Assembly (NCBI RefSeq): GCF_004121075.1
Contig: NZ_RHLN01000015.1
Location: forward strand, 1 to 64,000
Length of the DNA: 64,000 bases
Reading direction: 5' to 3'
DNA from: Lutibacter sp. HS1-25
GTDB taxonomy: Bacteria > Bacteroidota > Bacteroidia > Flavobacteriales > Flavobacteriaceae
A program made the position numbers and the translations under genes. This document shows positions 1-8,694 of this stretch, in pieces; within the stretch, counting starts at the first letter, position 1; each line of letters starts with the position of its first letter. The notes beneath the pieces are model-generated. The model did no database searches. It worked only from the letters and a program-made list of their open reading frames with translations, and was not told the origin of the DNA.

Positions 1-43
1 ATACAAAATGACCGGTTTTTATACAAATCATTTAATAAAAAAA

Positions 44-64
44 CCGCCTCAGGTTATGAGACGG
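44..64. terminator. Rho-independent terminator-like hairpin left of the IS200-like gene
   Basis: Stem CCGcCTCA/TGAGaCGG with a 5-base loop and one C/A mismatch. Read on the minus strand it is followed by eight T, a good intrinsic terminator. On the plus strand the tail is weaker. It could have been the terminator of the universal stress gene before the element inserted. Alternatively it is the transcription-blocking stem that IS200 elements carry near their left end. Confidence 0.6.
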
Positions 65-97
65 CTTCTTCTTTATTCTCAATCGGGTTTAATACCT

Positions 98-111
98 CGA
101 GGCTTGCCTCG
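98..111 (+). repeat. Left-end hairpin of IS200-like element
   Basis: Perfect 6-bp stem CGAGGC/GCCTCG with a TT loop, 27 bases before the transposase ATG. It shares the core GGCTTGCC with the hairpin just after the gene. IS200/IS605 transposases recognise such subterminal hairpins, so this is probably the left-end recognition structure. The exact cleavage position cannot be fixed. Confidence 0.6.
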
Positions 112-137
112 TACGAAAAAAACAGTAATCTTTGAGC

Positions 138-593
138 ATGAGCTCAAGTATTCACATCCATAAGCGCCACAATGTTTCACTTCTTTTGTATCATCTAGTA
201 TGTTCAACAAAGTATCGTCGATTAGTTCTAAGTCCAAAAGTGGATAGGATTTTAAAAAAGACGTGTTTAGATATTCAAGATAGATACGAAATACATTTTT
301 TGGAAATAGGAACAGACAAAAACCATGTACATTTTTTAATTCAGAGCGTTCCGACCTACAGTCCAACAAAAATTGCCAGAACCATAAAAAGCATCACAGC
401 ACGGGAGATATTTTTAAAAGCACCAGGTGTAAAACGTGCCTTATGGGGTGGTTCATTCTGGGGAAGTGGTTTTTATGTTAATACGGTTGGGCGCCATGGT
501 AATGAAAAAATTATAGCGGCGTATGTAAAGAATCAAGGGCTAGAAGATGAATATGACGTTTTACATAAGGATTCACAGCTAAATTTATTCTAA
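138..593 (+). CDS. tnpA: IS200-type HUH transposase TnpA
   Basis: A single-strand DNA transposase of the Y1/HUH class (IS200/IS605 superfamily), 151 residues, which is the normal full length. Visible catalytic parts are the HUH motif H63-V-H65 within KNHVHFLIQ and the nucleophile Tyr129 within AAYVKNQG. The ATG at 138 is preferred over the TTG at 132. No tnpB/IscB gene follows, so this is the single-gene IS200 type. Small hairpins flank the gene at 98-111 and 602-622. The reading frame is intact, so the element may still be active. It sits between the end of the stress-protein gene and a hairpin at 44-64. Family call is confident; mobility is inferred. Confidence 0.9.
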   Translation: MSSSIHIHKRHNVSLLLYHLVCSTKYRRLVLSPKVDRILKKTCLDIQDRYEIHFLEIGTDKNHVHFLIQSVPTYSPTKIARTIKSITAREIFLKAPGVKRALWGGSFWGSGFYVNTVGRHGNEKIIAAYVKNQGLEDEYDVLHKDSQLNLF

Positions 594-601
594 TAATAAT
601 G

Positions 602-622
602 CCCCGTGGGCTTGCCCCGGGG
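602..622 (+). repeat. Right-end hairpin of IS200-like element
   Basis: Nine paired bases with one bulged T (CCCCG-t-GGGC, loop TT, GCCC-CGGGG), eight bases after the tnpA stop. A bulged or mismatched base in the stem is typical of IS200/IS605 end hairpins. It shares the GGCTTGCC core with the left hairpin, supporting the pair as the two ends of one element. It could also end tnpA transcription. Confidence 0.65.
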
Positions 623-678
623 ATTATTTACTTTTTTTCACTTTAAGTGATTTTGTATATTTTGTCTAAAAAATGGTG

Positions 679-1509
679 TTAAATTTTAAATGTAAGTACA
701 GGTAATTTTGCGTGGTTAGCTAAATCTTCAGTAATACTTCCTGAGAATAGGTGTGCTAAACCAGAGCGTCTATGGGTATTTATCAATATAACATCAGCAT
801 CAATTACTTTTGAAAAATTAAGTACTCCAGATTCTATAGATACATCATTATAAATGTTAAGTGTGTAATTGTTTAAATCAAAATCGTTGATAAAATTACG
901 AATAGCATCACTAGAATCTTTAGTGGTTTCAAAATTATGGATGGTATTTATTTTTAATAGGTGCAATTGCGCGTTAAAAATAGCTGTAAAATCTAAAATA
1001 TGTTGAAAAGATTCTCTAGCGTCCATATTAAAATCAGAAGCAAAAACAATATTTTCAATTTTAAAGTTTTCAATTTCTTTTTTAATTACTAAAACCGGAA
1101 CCTCAGAATTTCTAACAACTTTTTCAGTATTAGAGCCAACCAGCATTTCTTCAAGACCAGAAGTACCTTTAGATCCCATTACAATTAGGTCTACATTGTG
1201 TTTTACACTTTCATCAATAATACCATCATACGCCTTGTGAAATTGAACAGAATCTTCAATTTCAATACCTTCTAAAAAAGGAAGTTTTTTAAAGTCTTCA
1301 AATTTTTCATAGGCTCTTTTTAAAAAAAGTAGTGCCGTTGGTGTGTTGCTTGATGTGCCATAACTAGCAGGGTCAATTACTCCAACAGGAAGCTCCAGCA
1401 TATGAAGTAAAAAAATCTTAGAGTTATTAAGCTTGGCAATACTTGCGGCTACTTTTGCTGCATACTCTGCTTGTATAGAAAAATCTATGGGAACTAGTAT
1501 TCTTTTCAT
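679..1509 (-). CDS. Tandem universal stress protein (UspA family)
   Basis: A 276-residue protein with two Usp domains in tandem, probably a cytoplasmic nucleotide-binding stress protein. The N-terminal domain (about 1-147) starts KRILVPIDFS and ends with the ATP-binding loop MGSKGTSGLEEMLVGSNTEKV. The C-terminal domain (about 150-276) starts IENIVFASDF and ends NTHRRSGLAHLFSGS, where the glycine loop is less canonical, so nucleotide binding may be weaker there. It is divergent from rimP. The IS200-like element lies directly downstream, between this gene and a minus-strand terminator-like hairpin at 44-64. No exact TAnnTTTG promoter was found upstream. Molecular role beyond the family is unknown. 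Confidence 0.9.
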   Translation of the reverse strand: MKRILVPIDFSIQAEYAAKVAASIAKLNNSKIFLLHMLELPVGVIDPASYGTSSNTPTALLFLKRAYEKFEDFKKLPFLEGIEIEDSVQFHKAYDGIIDESVKHNVDLIVMGSKGTSGLEEMLVGSNTEKVVRNSEVPVLVIKKEIENFKIENIVFASDFNMDARESFQHILDFTAIFNAQLHLLKINTIHNFETTKDSSDAIRNFINDFDLNNYTLNIYNDVSIESGVLNFSKVIDADVILINTHRRSGLAHLFSGSITEDLANHAKLPVLTFKI

Positions 1510-1604
1510 AAAAACCGTATTTAGGATTTTGACATGTAGAATGTAAAGTTAATGTTTTTAAATTAAAATAAACAATGAATTTTTATCATTTCAAAAAATG
1601 TTAC

Positions 1605-1612
1605 TATATTTG
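1605..1612 (+). promoter_or_regulatory. -7 element of the rimP-nusA-infB promoter
   Basis: TATATTTG fits the Bacteroidetes sigma-A consensus TAnnTTTG exactly. It lies about 65 bases before rimP, leaving room for the leader hairpin at 1642-1662. No strong -33 TTTG is visible. Confidence 0.65.
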
Positions 1613-1641
1613 CATCGAATTTGAAACAGTTTAGAAGGTAG

Positions 1642-1662
1642 GAGGGGACAATGAGTCCCCTC
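1642..1662 (+). promoter_or_regulatory. Leader hairpin/attenuator upstream of rimP
   Basis: A perfect 8-bp stem (GAGGGGAC/GTCCCCTC) with loop AATGA is followed at once by TTTTT. It lies between the promoter at 1605-1612 and the rimP ATG at 1676, so it has the form of an intrinsic terminator inside the operon leader. No gene ends upstream on this strand apart from tnpA a kilobase away. It therefore looks like a transcription attenuator for the operon that encodes NusA, itself a termination factor. The regulatory role is inferred. Confidence 0.7.
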
Positions 1663-1675
1663 TTTTTATACTAGG

Positions 1676-2140
1676 ATGGATAAAGAAAAAGTTATAAATT
1701 TGTTGAATACCGCGCTCGAAGAGAATTTGAGCTTGTTTTTAATTGAATTAAAATTTCAAGCTGAAAACAAAATTTATGTTGAAGTTGATGGTGATAATGG
1801 TGTGTCTTTAAACGAGTGCATTAGAATTAGCAGGGTCATTGAGCATAATTTAGATAGAGAGGAAGAGGATTTTTCATTAGAAGTTACTACTCCAGACATT
1901 GCAAATCCGTTAAAAGTTAACAGACAATATAAAAAAAATATCAATCGTGTTTTAGAAATAAAACTTCACGATAATACTAAGGTTGAAGGTTTGCTTAAAG
2001 CTGTAGGCGATGATTCTATTGAATTAGAGTGGAAAGCTAGAGAACCAAAACCAGTTGGGAAAGGAAAAGTAACGGTTGTAAAAAATGCAACAATACCATT
2101 TTCAAATATTTTAGAAGCAAAAGTGAAAATAATATTTTAA
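1676..2140 (+). CDS. rimP: Ribosome maturation factor RimP
   Basis: A 154-residue protein of normal RimP length that assists assembly of the 30S ribosomal subunit. The N-terminal alpha/beta domain covers about residues 1-85, with the conserved stretch VEVDGDNGVSLNECIRISR and then VTTPDIANPLKV. The C-terminal SH3-like domain (about 90-154) carries LEIKLHDNTKVEGLLKAV. It is the first gene of the classic rimP-nusA-infB operon, with nusA starting 12 bases after its stop. It is preceded by a leader hairpin that may attenuate transcription. Confidence 0.95.
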   Translation: MDKEKVINLLNTALEENLSLFLIELKFQAENKIYVEVDGDNGVSLNECIRISRVIEHNLDREEEDFSLEVTTPDIANPLKVNRQYKKNINRVLEIKLHDNTKVEGLLKAVGDDSIELEWKAREPKPVGKGKVTVVKNATIPFSNILEAKVKIIF

Positions 2141-2152
2141 TTTAGAGAGTGC

Positions 2153-3412
2153 ATGGAAAATATAGCATTAATTGAGTCATTTTCAGAATTTAAAGGAGAT
2201 AAAAATATTGATAGAGTGACGCTTATGGCTATTCTTGAAGAGGTTTTTAGAGCTGCTTTAAAGAGGAAATTTGGGTCTGATGATAACTTTGATATAATTA
2301 TAAATCCAGATAAAGGAGATTTGGAGATATGGAGAAACAGAGTTGTTGTAGCCGATGGCATGTCGGAAGATGACAATGAAGAGATTGAGCTTTCAGAAGC
2401 ACGTAAAATTGAACCAGATTTTGAAATTGGTGAAGATGTGTCAGAAGAAGTAAAACTTATAGATTTAGGTAGACGTGCAATTTTAGCATTACGTCAAAAC
2501 TTAATTTCTAAAATTTATGAACACGATAGCACAAATACTTTTAAACAATTTAAAGATTTAGAAGGAGATATTTATAGTGCAGAGGTTCACCATATTCGCC
2601 ATAATGCTGTAATTTTATTAGATGATGAAGGTAATGAAATTGTATTGCCAAAAAGCGAACAAATTCGTTCAGATTATTTCAGAAAAGGAGATTCAGTAAG
2701 AGGAATTATTAAAACGGTTGAATTACGTGGAAATAAACCAGTTATTATCATGTCTAGAACGGCGCCTGAGTTCTTGGTTAAATTATTTGAACAAGAAATT
2801 CCTGAAGTATTTGATGGTTTAATTACCATTGAAGGTGTTGCTAGGATTCCAGGTGAAAAAGCAAAAGTAGCGGTTGATTCATATGATGATAGAATTGATC
2901 CTGTTGGAGCTTGTGTTGGTATGAAAGGATCTCGTATTCACGGTATTGTTCGTGAATTAGGTAATGAAAATATTGATGTGCTTAACTACACTAAAAATAC
3001 CCAGTTGTTTATTGCTAGAGCTTTGAGTCCTGCAAAAGTGGTTTCTATGAAAATTCACGAAGAAGAAGGAAGAGAAGATGGTAAAAAAGGACGCGTTGAT
3101 GTGTTTTTAGCGCCAGAAGAAGTATCTAAAGCCATTGGTAAAAATGGTGTAAATATTCGTTTGGCCTCACAATTAACTGGATACGAATTAGACGTTCAAC
3201 GCGAAGGTGTTGAATTGGAAGATGATGTTGAATTAACCGAGTTTTCAGATGAAATAGAAGCTTGGGTAATCAATGAATTTAAAAACATTGGTTTAGATAC
3301 AGCTCGCAGCGTACTAGACAAAGATGTATCAGAACTTGTAAAGTTAACCGATTTAGAGGAGGAAACTATTTTAGAGGTTCAAAAAATATTAAGAGAAGAA
3401 TTTGAAGATTAA
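2153..3412 (+). CDS. nusA: Transcription termination/antitermination factor NusA
   Basis: NusA binds RNA polymerase and nascent RNA and controls pausing, termination and antitermination. In 419 residues the sequence shows the N-terminal polymerase-binding domain (about 1-125), an S1 domain (about 130-200), and two KH domains, KH1 with GMKGSRIHGIV near residue 255 and KH2 with IGKNGVNIRLA near 327. An acidic C-terminal tail carries one helix-hairpin-helix-like segment (LDTARSVLDKDVSELVKLT). It lacks the two full C-terminal acidic repeats of the E. coli protein, which is usual outside Proteobacteria. It is the second gene of the operon, with infB 39 bases downstream. It may regulate its own operon through the hairpin at 1642-1662 (inference). 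Confidence 0.96.
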   Translation: MENIALIESFSEFKGDKNIDRVTLMAILEEVFRAALKRKFGSDDNFDIIINPDKGDLEIWRNRVVVADGMSEDDNEEIELSEARKIEPDFEIGEDVSEEVKLIDLGRRAILALRQNLISKIYEHDSTNTFKQFKDLEGDIYSAEVHHIRHNAVILLDDEGNEIVLPKSEQIRSDYFRKGDSVRGIIKTVELRGNKPVIIMSRTAPEFLVKLFEQEIPEVFDGLITIEGVARIPGEKAKVAVDSYDDRIDPVGACVGMKGSRIHGIVRELGNENIDVLNYTKNTQLFIARALSPAKVVSMKIHEEEGREDGKKGRVDVFLAPEEVSKAIGKNGVNIRLASQLTGYELDVQREGVELEDDVELTEFSDEIEAWVINEFKNIGLDTARSVLDKDVSELVKLTDLEEETILEVQKILREEFED

Positions 3413-3451
3413 TCTTTAAAATTCAAAAATAATAGGCTTAAAATTAATTAT

Positions 3452-6379
3452 ATGGCTGACGACAAAACATTGAGATTAAACAAAGTATTACGAGAATTAA
3501 ACATTTCGTTAGATAGGGCTGTTGAGCATTTAGCTAACAGTGGTATTGAAATTGAAGCAAGACCAACAACAAAAATATCTAATGAAGAATATGAAGTTTT
3601 ACTTGATGGTTTTCAAACAGATAGAAGTAAAAAAGCAGCTTCAAAAGAAGTAGGTGAAGAAAAACGCAAAGAAAAAGAAGCGTTGAGAATTGCCTCTGAA
3701 GAAAAGGCTGAAAAACATCGTTTGGATGAGGAAGCAAAAAAAGAAGTTGTAAAAGCCAAAGCTGATAAGCTAGAAGTAAAAACTGTTGGTAAAATTGATA
3801 TTGAGCCAAAAAAAGTTGAACCAAAAGTAGAACCAAAAATTGAGCCGAAGGTTGAACAAAAAGTTGAGCCAAAAGTTGAACCTAAAATAGAGGTTGAAAA
3901 GCCTGTTGTTGAAAAAATTCAAGAAAAGCCTGTAGCTCAAGTTGTTAAAGAAGAAGTGGTGCCAGAGCCAGTGGTTGTGAAAAAAGATGTTGAAGTTAAG
4001 AAAGAGCCTGTAAAAGCTGAGCCTAAAGTAGTTGCTGAGGTTAAAAAAGAAGAAGTTAAAACAACTGAAAAGCCTGTGAAAGAGATTAAATCTCAAGAGG
4101 TAACTAAGCCTGTAGAGAAGGTTCAAACAAAGGAAAAACCTGTAGATCAGCCAGTTGAAGAGCCTTCTGAACCTCAAACCATTCAAACGCAATATAAAGT
4201 TTTGTCTGGTCCAAAAATTATGGGTGAAAAAATTGACTTAAAGCAATTTGAGAAAAAACCTAAGCCTAAAAAAGTTGATTCTGCTAAAAAAGAATCTGCT
4301 GATGATGCTAATAAAAAGAAACGTCGTAGAATAAAGAAAGCACCTATTCAAGGTGAAAGAAAACCATATGCTAACGGATTACCAGGAGCAGCAGGTCAAA
4401 ATAAAGGAGCAGCAGGAAGAGGGCCTCAACGTGGTGGACCAAGAAAACCAATTGTTAAAGAAGAACCATCTGAAGCAGATGTTCAAAAACAAGTTAGAGA
4501 AACCTTAGAAAAACTTCAAGGGAAATCTAAAAAAGGTAAAGGAGCAAAATATAGAAGAGATAAAAGAGATTTACACCGTCAACAATCTGAAATCGATCAA
4601 GAGCTTCAAGCAGCTGAAAGCAAAATACTTAAAGTTACAGAATTTGTTACTGTAAGTGAAATAGCTACCATGATGGATATTCCAGTAACCAATATTATTT
4701 CTACTTGTATGACATTGGGAATGATGGTGACTATGAACCAGCGTTTAGATGCTGAGACATTGACAATTGTTGCTGAAGAATTTGATTATACAGTTGATTT
4801 TGTTGGAGCTGAAGTTGAAGAGTCGATTGAAGAGCATAAAGATACTGAGGAAGAATTAGAACCAAGAGCCCCAATTATTACGGTAATGGGACACGTAGAT
4901 CACGGTAAAACTTCATTGTTAGATTATATTCGTGAAGAAAATGTAATTGCAGGAGAATCGGGTGGTATTACACAACATATTGGTGCTTATGGTGTTCAAC
5001 TTAAAAATGGTCAAAAAATTGCATTTTTAGATACACCAGGTCACGAGGCTTTTACAGCGATGAGAGCTCGTGGTGCTCAGGTAACAGATTTAGTTATTAT
5101 TGTTGTTGCAGCTGATGATGACGTTATGCCGCAAACAAAAGAAGCTATTAGCCATGCGCAAGCTGCTGGTGTGCCAATTGTATTTGCAATTAATAAAATT
5201 GATAAACCGCACGCAAATCCTGAAAAAATAAAGGAGCAACTTTCTCAAATGAATTTGTTGGTTGAAGATTGGGGTGGAAAAATTCAATCTCAAAATATTT
5301 CAGCAAAAACAGGTGAAGGTGTATCTGAATTACTTGAAAAAGTATTATTAGAGGCTGAAATGTTGGATTTAAAAGCAAATCCAAATAAAAACTCTGTAGG
5401 AACAGTAGTAGAAGCTTTATTAGATAAAGGTCGTGGTTATGTATCAACAATTTTGGTTCAAGAAGGAACATTGAAAATTGGAGATTATATGTTGGCTGGA
5501 AAACATAGCGGAAAAGTAAAAGCGATGTTTGATGAAAGAGGAAAGAGCATGAAAAGTGCAGGTCCTTCAACTCCAGTTTCAATATTAGGATTAGACGGTG
5601 CGCCGCAAGCAGGTGATAGATTTCACGTATTTGAAGATGAAAAAGAAGCAAAACAAATTGCATCAAAACGATCTCAATTACAACGTGAACAATCTGTTAG
5701 AACACAACGTCATATTACATTAGATGAAATTGGACGAAGAATTGCACTGGGAGACTTTAAAGAGTTGAACATTATATTAAAAGGTGATGTTGATGGTTCT
5801 GTGGAAGCATTAACTGATTCGTTCCAAAAATTATCTACCAGTGAGATTCAGGTAAATATTATACATAAAGGTGTAGGTGCAATTACAGAATCTGATGTTT
5901 TATTAGCTTCAGCATCTGATGCTATTATTATTGGATTTAACGTAAGACCTTCAGGAAATGCTAGAACTATTGCTGATAATGAGGAAATTGACGTAAGAAC
6001 TTATTCTATTATTTATGACGCAATTAATGATTTGCGTGATGCAATGGAAGGTATGCTGTCTGCTGAAATTAAAGAAGAAGTTACAGGTAATGTTGAGATT
6101 AGAGAGGTTTATAAAATCTCTAAAATTGGAAATATTGCTGGTTGTATGGTAACAAGTGGTAAAATATTTAGAAACTCTAAAATTAGAATTATTAGAGATA
6201 GTGTTGTAATTCATTCAGGTGAATTAACTTCTTTAAAACGATTTAAAGATGATGCTAAAGAAGTTGCTAAAGGTTACGATTGTGGTATGCAATTTAAAAA
6301 CTACAACGATATTGAAATAGGAGACGTTGTTGAAGCTTATCAAGAAGTTGAGGTTAAGAAAAAACTAAAAAGAAATTAG
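3452..6379 (+). CDS. infB: Translation initiation factor IF-2
   Basis: The GTPase that delivers initiator tRNA to the ribosome, 975 residues. A short N-terminal IF2N module (about 1-50) is followed by a long, low-complexity Lys/Glu/Pro/Val region (about 60-380) with repeated units such as PKVEPK. A second IF2N-like helix region lies near 395-450. The G domain starts near residue 472, with G1 GHVDHGKT near 479-487, then DTPGHEAF and NKIDKP. Domains II to IV follow to the C terminus. The spacer is longer and more repetitive than in E. coli, as is common in Bacteroidetes. It is the last gene of the operon and is followed by the hairpin terminator at 6405-6424. Confidence 0.97.
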   Translation: MADDKTLRLNKVLRELNISLDRAVEHLANSGIEIEARPTTKISNEEYEVLLDGFQTDRSKKAASKEVGEEKRKEKEALRIASEEKAEKHRLDEEAKKEVVKAKADKLEVKTVGKIDIEPKKVEPKVEPKIEPKVEQKVEPKVEPKIEVEKPVVEKIQEKPVAQVVKEEVVPEPVVVKKDVEVKKEPVKAEPKVVAEVKKEEVKTTEKPVKEIKSQEVTKPVEKVQTKEKPVDQPVEEPSEPQTIQTQYKVLSGPKIMGEKIDLKQFEKKPKPKKVDSAKKESADDANKKKRRRIKKAPIQGERKPYANGLPGAAGQNKGAAGRGPQRGGPRKPIVKEEPSEADVQKQVRETLEKLQGKSKKGKGAKYRRDKRDLHRQQSEIDQELQAAESKILKVTEFVTVSEIATMMDIPVTNIISTCMTLGMMVTMNQRLDAETLTIVAEEFDYTVDFVGAEVEESIEEHKDTEEELEPRAPIITVMGHVDHGKTSLLDYIREENVIAGESGGITQHIGAYGVQLKNGQKIAFLDTPGHEAFTAMRARGAQVTDLVIIVVAADDDVMPQTKEAISHAQAAGVPIVFAINKIDKPHANPEKIKEQLSQMNLLVEDWGGKIQSQNISAKTGEGVSELLEKVLLEAEMLDLKANPNKNSVGTVVEALLDKGRGYVSTILVQEGTLKIGDYMLAGKHSGKVKAMFDERGKSMKSAGPSTPVSILGLDGAPQAGDRFHVFEDEKEAKQIASKRSQLQREQSVRTQRHITLDEIGRRIALGDFKELNIILKGDVDGSVEALTDSFQKLSTSEIQVNIIHKGVGAITESDVLLASASDAIIIGFNVRPSGNARTIADNEEIDVRTYSIIYDAINDLRDAMEGMLSAEIKEEVTGNVEIREVYKISKIGNIAGCMVTSGKIFRNSKIRIIRDSVVIHSGELTSLKRFKDDAKEVAKGYDCGMQFKNYNDIEIGDVVEAYQEVEVKKKLKRN

Positions 6380-6404
6380 TATCAAATAATATTGAATTAA
6401 AAAA

Positions 6405-6430
6405 GGCGTGCAATTTTGCACGCCTTTTTT
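6405..6430. terminator. Bidirectional terminator between infB and the SPOR gene
   Basis: Perfect 8-bp stem GGCGTGCA/TGCACGCC, loop ATTT, flanked by A-run and T-run (TTTTTT on plus, TTTT on minus). It lies between convergent genes and can end both transcripts. Confidence 0.9.
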
Positions 6431-6457
6431 AGTTATAAAACATAGTAATTGGTTTTT

Positions 6458-6829
6458 TTAAATTTTATCTTCTAAAACAATTGCGCCTGCATAATCTCCA
6501 TTAATAATTAATAAAACACTATCAGCTTCTAAGCGAGTTTTAAATTTACCTACATGAGTTTTCCATTCAGGTGCATTGTAAATAATATCTATGCTATACT
6601 CAGGGTAAAGAGCAGTAAAATTTTGCTTTACTTTGTAAGCATCTTTTTCATTACCATTGTATATTTGAATCTTATATACAGCTGAAGTTTTATTTTTTTC
6701 GTTATATGTTATTTTTTGGGAAATTAAATTATTGATTTTGCTTTGTTCGCTCTGCGAGTAGGAATTGTAGATTCCTAAAAACAACATTAAAACAAATGTA
6801 TATAAAGTATTTTTTGATATTTGATTCAT
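6458..6829 (-). CDS. Secreted SPOR-domain protein
   Basis: A 123-residue protein with a hydrophobic signal segment (about 7-25, cleavage probably after SYS). The rest is a single SPOR-like fold: YKIQIYNGNEKDAYKVK at the first strand and helix, and WKTHVGKFKTRLEAD in the second half. SPOR domains bind denuded glycan strands of peptidoglycan, so a periplasmic cell-wall-associated role is likely. It is a stand-alone gene, convergent with infB and divergent from the act operon. The partner is unknown. Confidence 0.8.
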   Translation of the reverse strand: MNQISKNTLYTFVLMLFLGIYNSYSQSEQSKINNLISQKITYNEKNKTSAVYKIQIYNGNEKDAYKVKQNFTALYPEYSIDIIYNAPEWKTHVGKFKTRLEADSVLLIINGDYAGAIVLEDKI

Positions 6830-6933
6830 GGTTTATTTAAATTTTTTTCAAATTTATAGTATTCTATGAATATTCAATAATAAGTCATCTTATTTAGAAT
6901 CATTATAAATTAGTATAATCTTAATTTTAACTT

Positions 6934-6963
6934 TTTGTGATTTGCTTTTAAATACTACTTTTG
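6934..6963 (+). promoter_or_regulatory. Promoter of the act (alternative complex III) operon
   Basis: A -33 TTTG at 6934-6937, an 18-base spacer, and -7 TACTTTTG at 6956-6963 (consensus TAnnTTTG). Transcription would start near 6968-6970. The TTG at 6942, which would give the longest reading of actA, lies upstream of that point and cannot be used from this promoter. This favours the ATG at 7047. Confidence 0.7.
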
Positions 6964-7046
6964 TTAAATCGTTTAAAAATGATTTAAGTCATATATTTTT
7001 ACATGAAAATATTGTACCGAACAACAATGAAAAGATTTTTTTAAGT

Positions 7047-8615
7047 ATGAAAAGTGTGAAACAACACAGTCCTTTATCAAGATTAATAATAAGTAGTCTT
7101 GCTTTCCTTTTATTTTTTTCGCTTAATTTATCGGCTCAAGAAGGTGATGCTGCTAATGGAGAGAAAATCTTCAAATCAGTCTGCGCTGCTTGTCATAAAT
7201 TAGATAAAAAGTTAGTAGGCCCTGCTTTACAGGGTGTTACTGAAAGAAGAGATCAAGATTGGTTAATTGCCTGGATTAAAGATAGTCCGGGAATGATTAA
7301 ATCTGGAGATAAATTAGCAATTCAAGTTTTTGAAGAAAACAACAGGTTGCCAATGACAGCTAATCCTCAATTGTCTGATCAAGATATTATTGATGTGTTA
7401 GCGTACACTAAAGGTGATTCTGCAGCTCCAGTTGCAGCTGCAAGTCAACAGGCTGCTGATCCAGGAGTAGAACTTGGTAAAGCTGTTTTTAAGGCAAATT
7501 GTGCAGCATGTCACAAATTAGAAGGGAAGTTAATTGGTCCTGAGCTTTTGAAAATTACAGATAAGCGTGAGTTGTCTTGGTTGAAATTATGGATTAAAGA
7601 CAATAATGCTTTAGCTGCTTCAGGTGATAAATTAGCAATTGAAGTGCAGGCAAGTAATCCTGCTGCAATGACACCTTTTCCTCAGCTTTCAGATGAGGAT
7701 ATTGACAATGTGTTAAAATACCTTGCGGTTGGTGATGTAGAGCAAGCTGTAGCTTCTTCAGCATCTTCAACAGATCAGGAAATTTTTGACAACCCTGGTT
7801 TTGGGGTGTTACCAACTTTAGCATTAACTATATTGGCATTTATACTATTGTCTGTTATAGTTGCAGCAACTACAAATAAAAAAGTTGTAGAAGGAGAAGA
7901 GTCTACTCCAAGTATGTTGAAAACAATGATTTTCAATCCATTCCTACGTTTCTTAGTGATTATTTTTGTATTGCTAGGTGGTGCTTGGATGGTGTTTGGT
8001 TATCTTTTTCAAATAGATGTTAATGAAGGGTATCAGCCAATACAGCCAATTGCTTTTTCACACGCAGTACATGCAGGTGACAATAAAATTGATTGTCAAT
8101 ATTGTCACTCTTCAGCAAAACACAGTAAAACATCTGGAATTCCTACTCTTAATGTATGTATGAATTGTCATAAGTCTATTTCAGAATATAATGGAGCGTT
8201 ATTTGGTGATTATTCAAAAGAAGATTTAGATAATGAAATTCAAAAGATTTATGATGCAGTAGGTTGGGATAAAGACAACGTAGCTTATATTGAAGGTTTT
8301 GAGCAAAAACCAATTGAGTGGGTACGCATTCATAACTTAGCTGATTTTGCTTATTACAATCACGCTCAGCACGTAACAGTTGCTGGTTTAGATTGTCAAA
8401 AATGTCATGGTCCAGTTGAAACGATGCACGAGATGAAACAATTCTCACCATTAACAATGGGTTGGTGTATAGATTGTCATAGACAAACAGAAGTTGATAT
8501 GACTGAAAATGGTTATTATAAAAATATTCACGATCAGTTATCTAAAAAATACGGTGTTGAAAAAATTACTGAAGCTCAAATGGGAGGTTTAGAATGTGGA
8601 AAATGTCACTATTAA
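7047..8615 (+). CDS. actA: Alternative complex III subunit ActA with two extra cytochrome c domains (seven CxxCH motifs)
   Basis: Multihaem cytochrome subunit of alternative complex III, which oxidises quinol and passes electrons to a c-type cytochrome or directly to the oxidase. From the ATG at 7047 (522 residues) the order is: signal peptide (1-32), a monohaem cytochrome c domain with CAACH at 46, a second with CAACH at 152, two membrane helices (about 253-275 and 296-318), then the pentahaem ActA part with CxxCH at 350, 371, 450, 474 and 517. The two N-terminal domains resemble each other and look duplicated. Canonical ActA has the pentahaem part only, so this is a fusion. The start is set by the promoter at 6934-6963 and by the signal peptide. 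Confidence 0.88.
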   Translation: MKSVKQHSPLSRLIISSLAFLLFFSLNLSAQEGDAANGEKIFKSVCAACHKLDKKLVGPALQGVTERRDQDWLIAWIKDSPGMIKSGDKLAIQVFEENNRLPMTANPQLSDQDIIDVLAYTKGDSAAPVAAASQQAADPGVELGKAVFKANCAACHKLEGKLIGPELLKITDKRELSWLKLWIKDNNALAASGDKLAIEVQASNPAAMTPFPQLSDEDIDNVLKYLAVGDVEQAVASSASSTDQEIFDNPGFGVLPTLALTILAFILLSVIVAATTNKKVVEGEESTPSMLKTMIFNPFLRFLVIIFVLLGGAWMVFGYLFQIDVNEGYQPIQPIAFSHAVHAGDNKIDCQYCHSSAKHSKTSGIPTLNVCMNCHKSISEYNGALFGDYSKEDLDNEIQKIYDAVGWDKDNVAYIEGFEQKPIEWVRIHNLADFAYYNHAQHVTVAGLDCQKCHGPVETMHEMKQFSPLTMGWCIDCHRQTEVDMTENGYYKNIHDQLSKKYGVEKITEAQMGGLECGKCHY

Positions 8616-8694
8616 TAAAAACAATAAACGATTAATAAACTTAGATAAGTAATTATTCATTTTTATAATCTTTCAATAATAAATATAAAAATCA

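Noticed and set aside
79-369. Minus-strand open frame of 96 codons across tnpA
   Set aside because: It runs against the well-supported transposase frame, has no family features, and starts inside the transposase gene.
3770-4192. Minus-strand open frame rich in Phe, Leu and Asn opposite infB
   Set aside because: It is the reverse reading of the Lys/Glu/Pro/Val-rich infB linker; its composition is a by-product of that repeat.
5090-6214. Several minus-strand frames opposite infB
   Set aside because: Low-complexity readings with no conserved motif; infB is intact through this region.
6942-7046. N-terminal extension of actA from a TTG
   Set aside because: The TTG lies between the -33 and -7 elements of the act promoter, upstream of the predicted transcription start. 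The signal peptide begins at the ATG at 7047.
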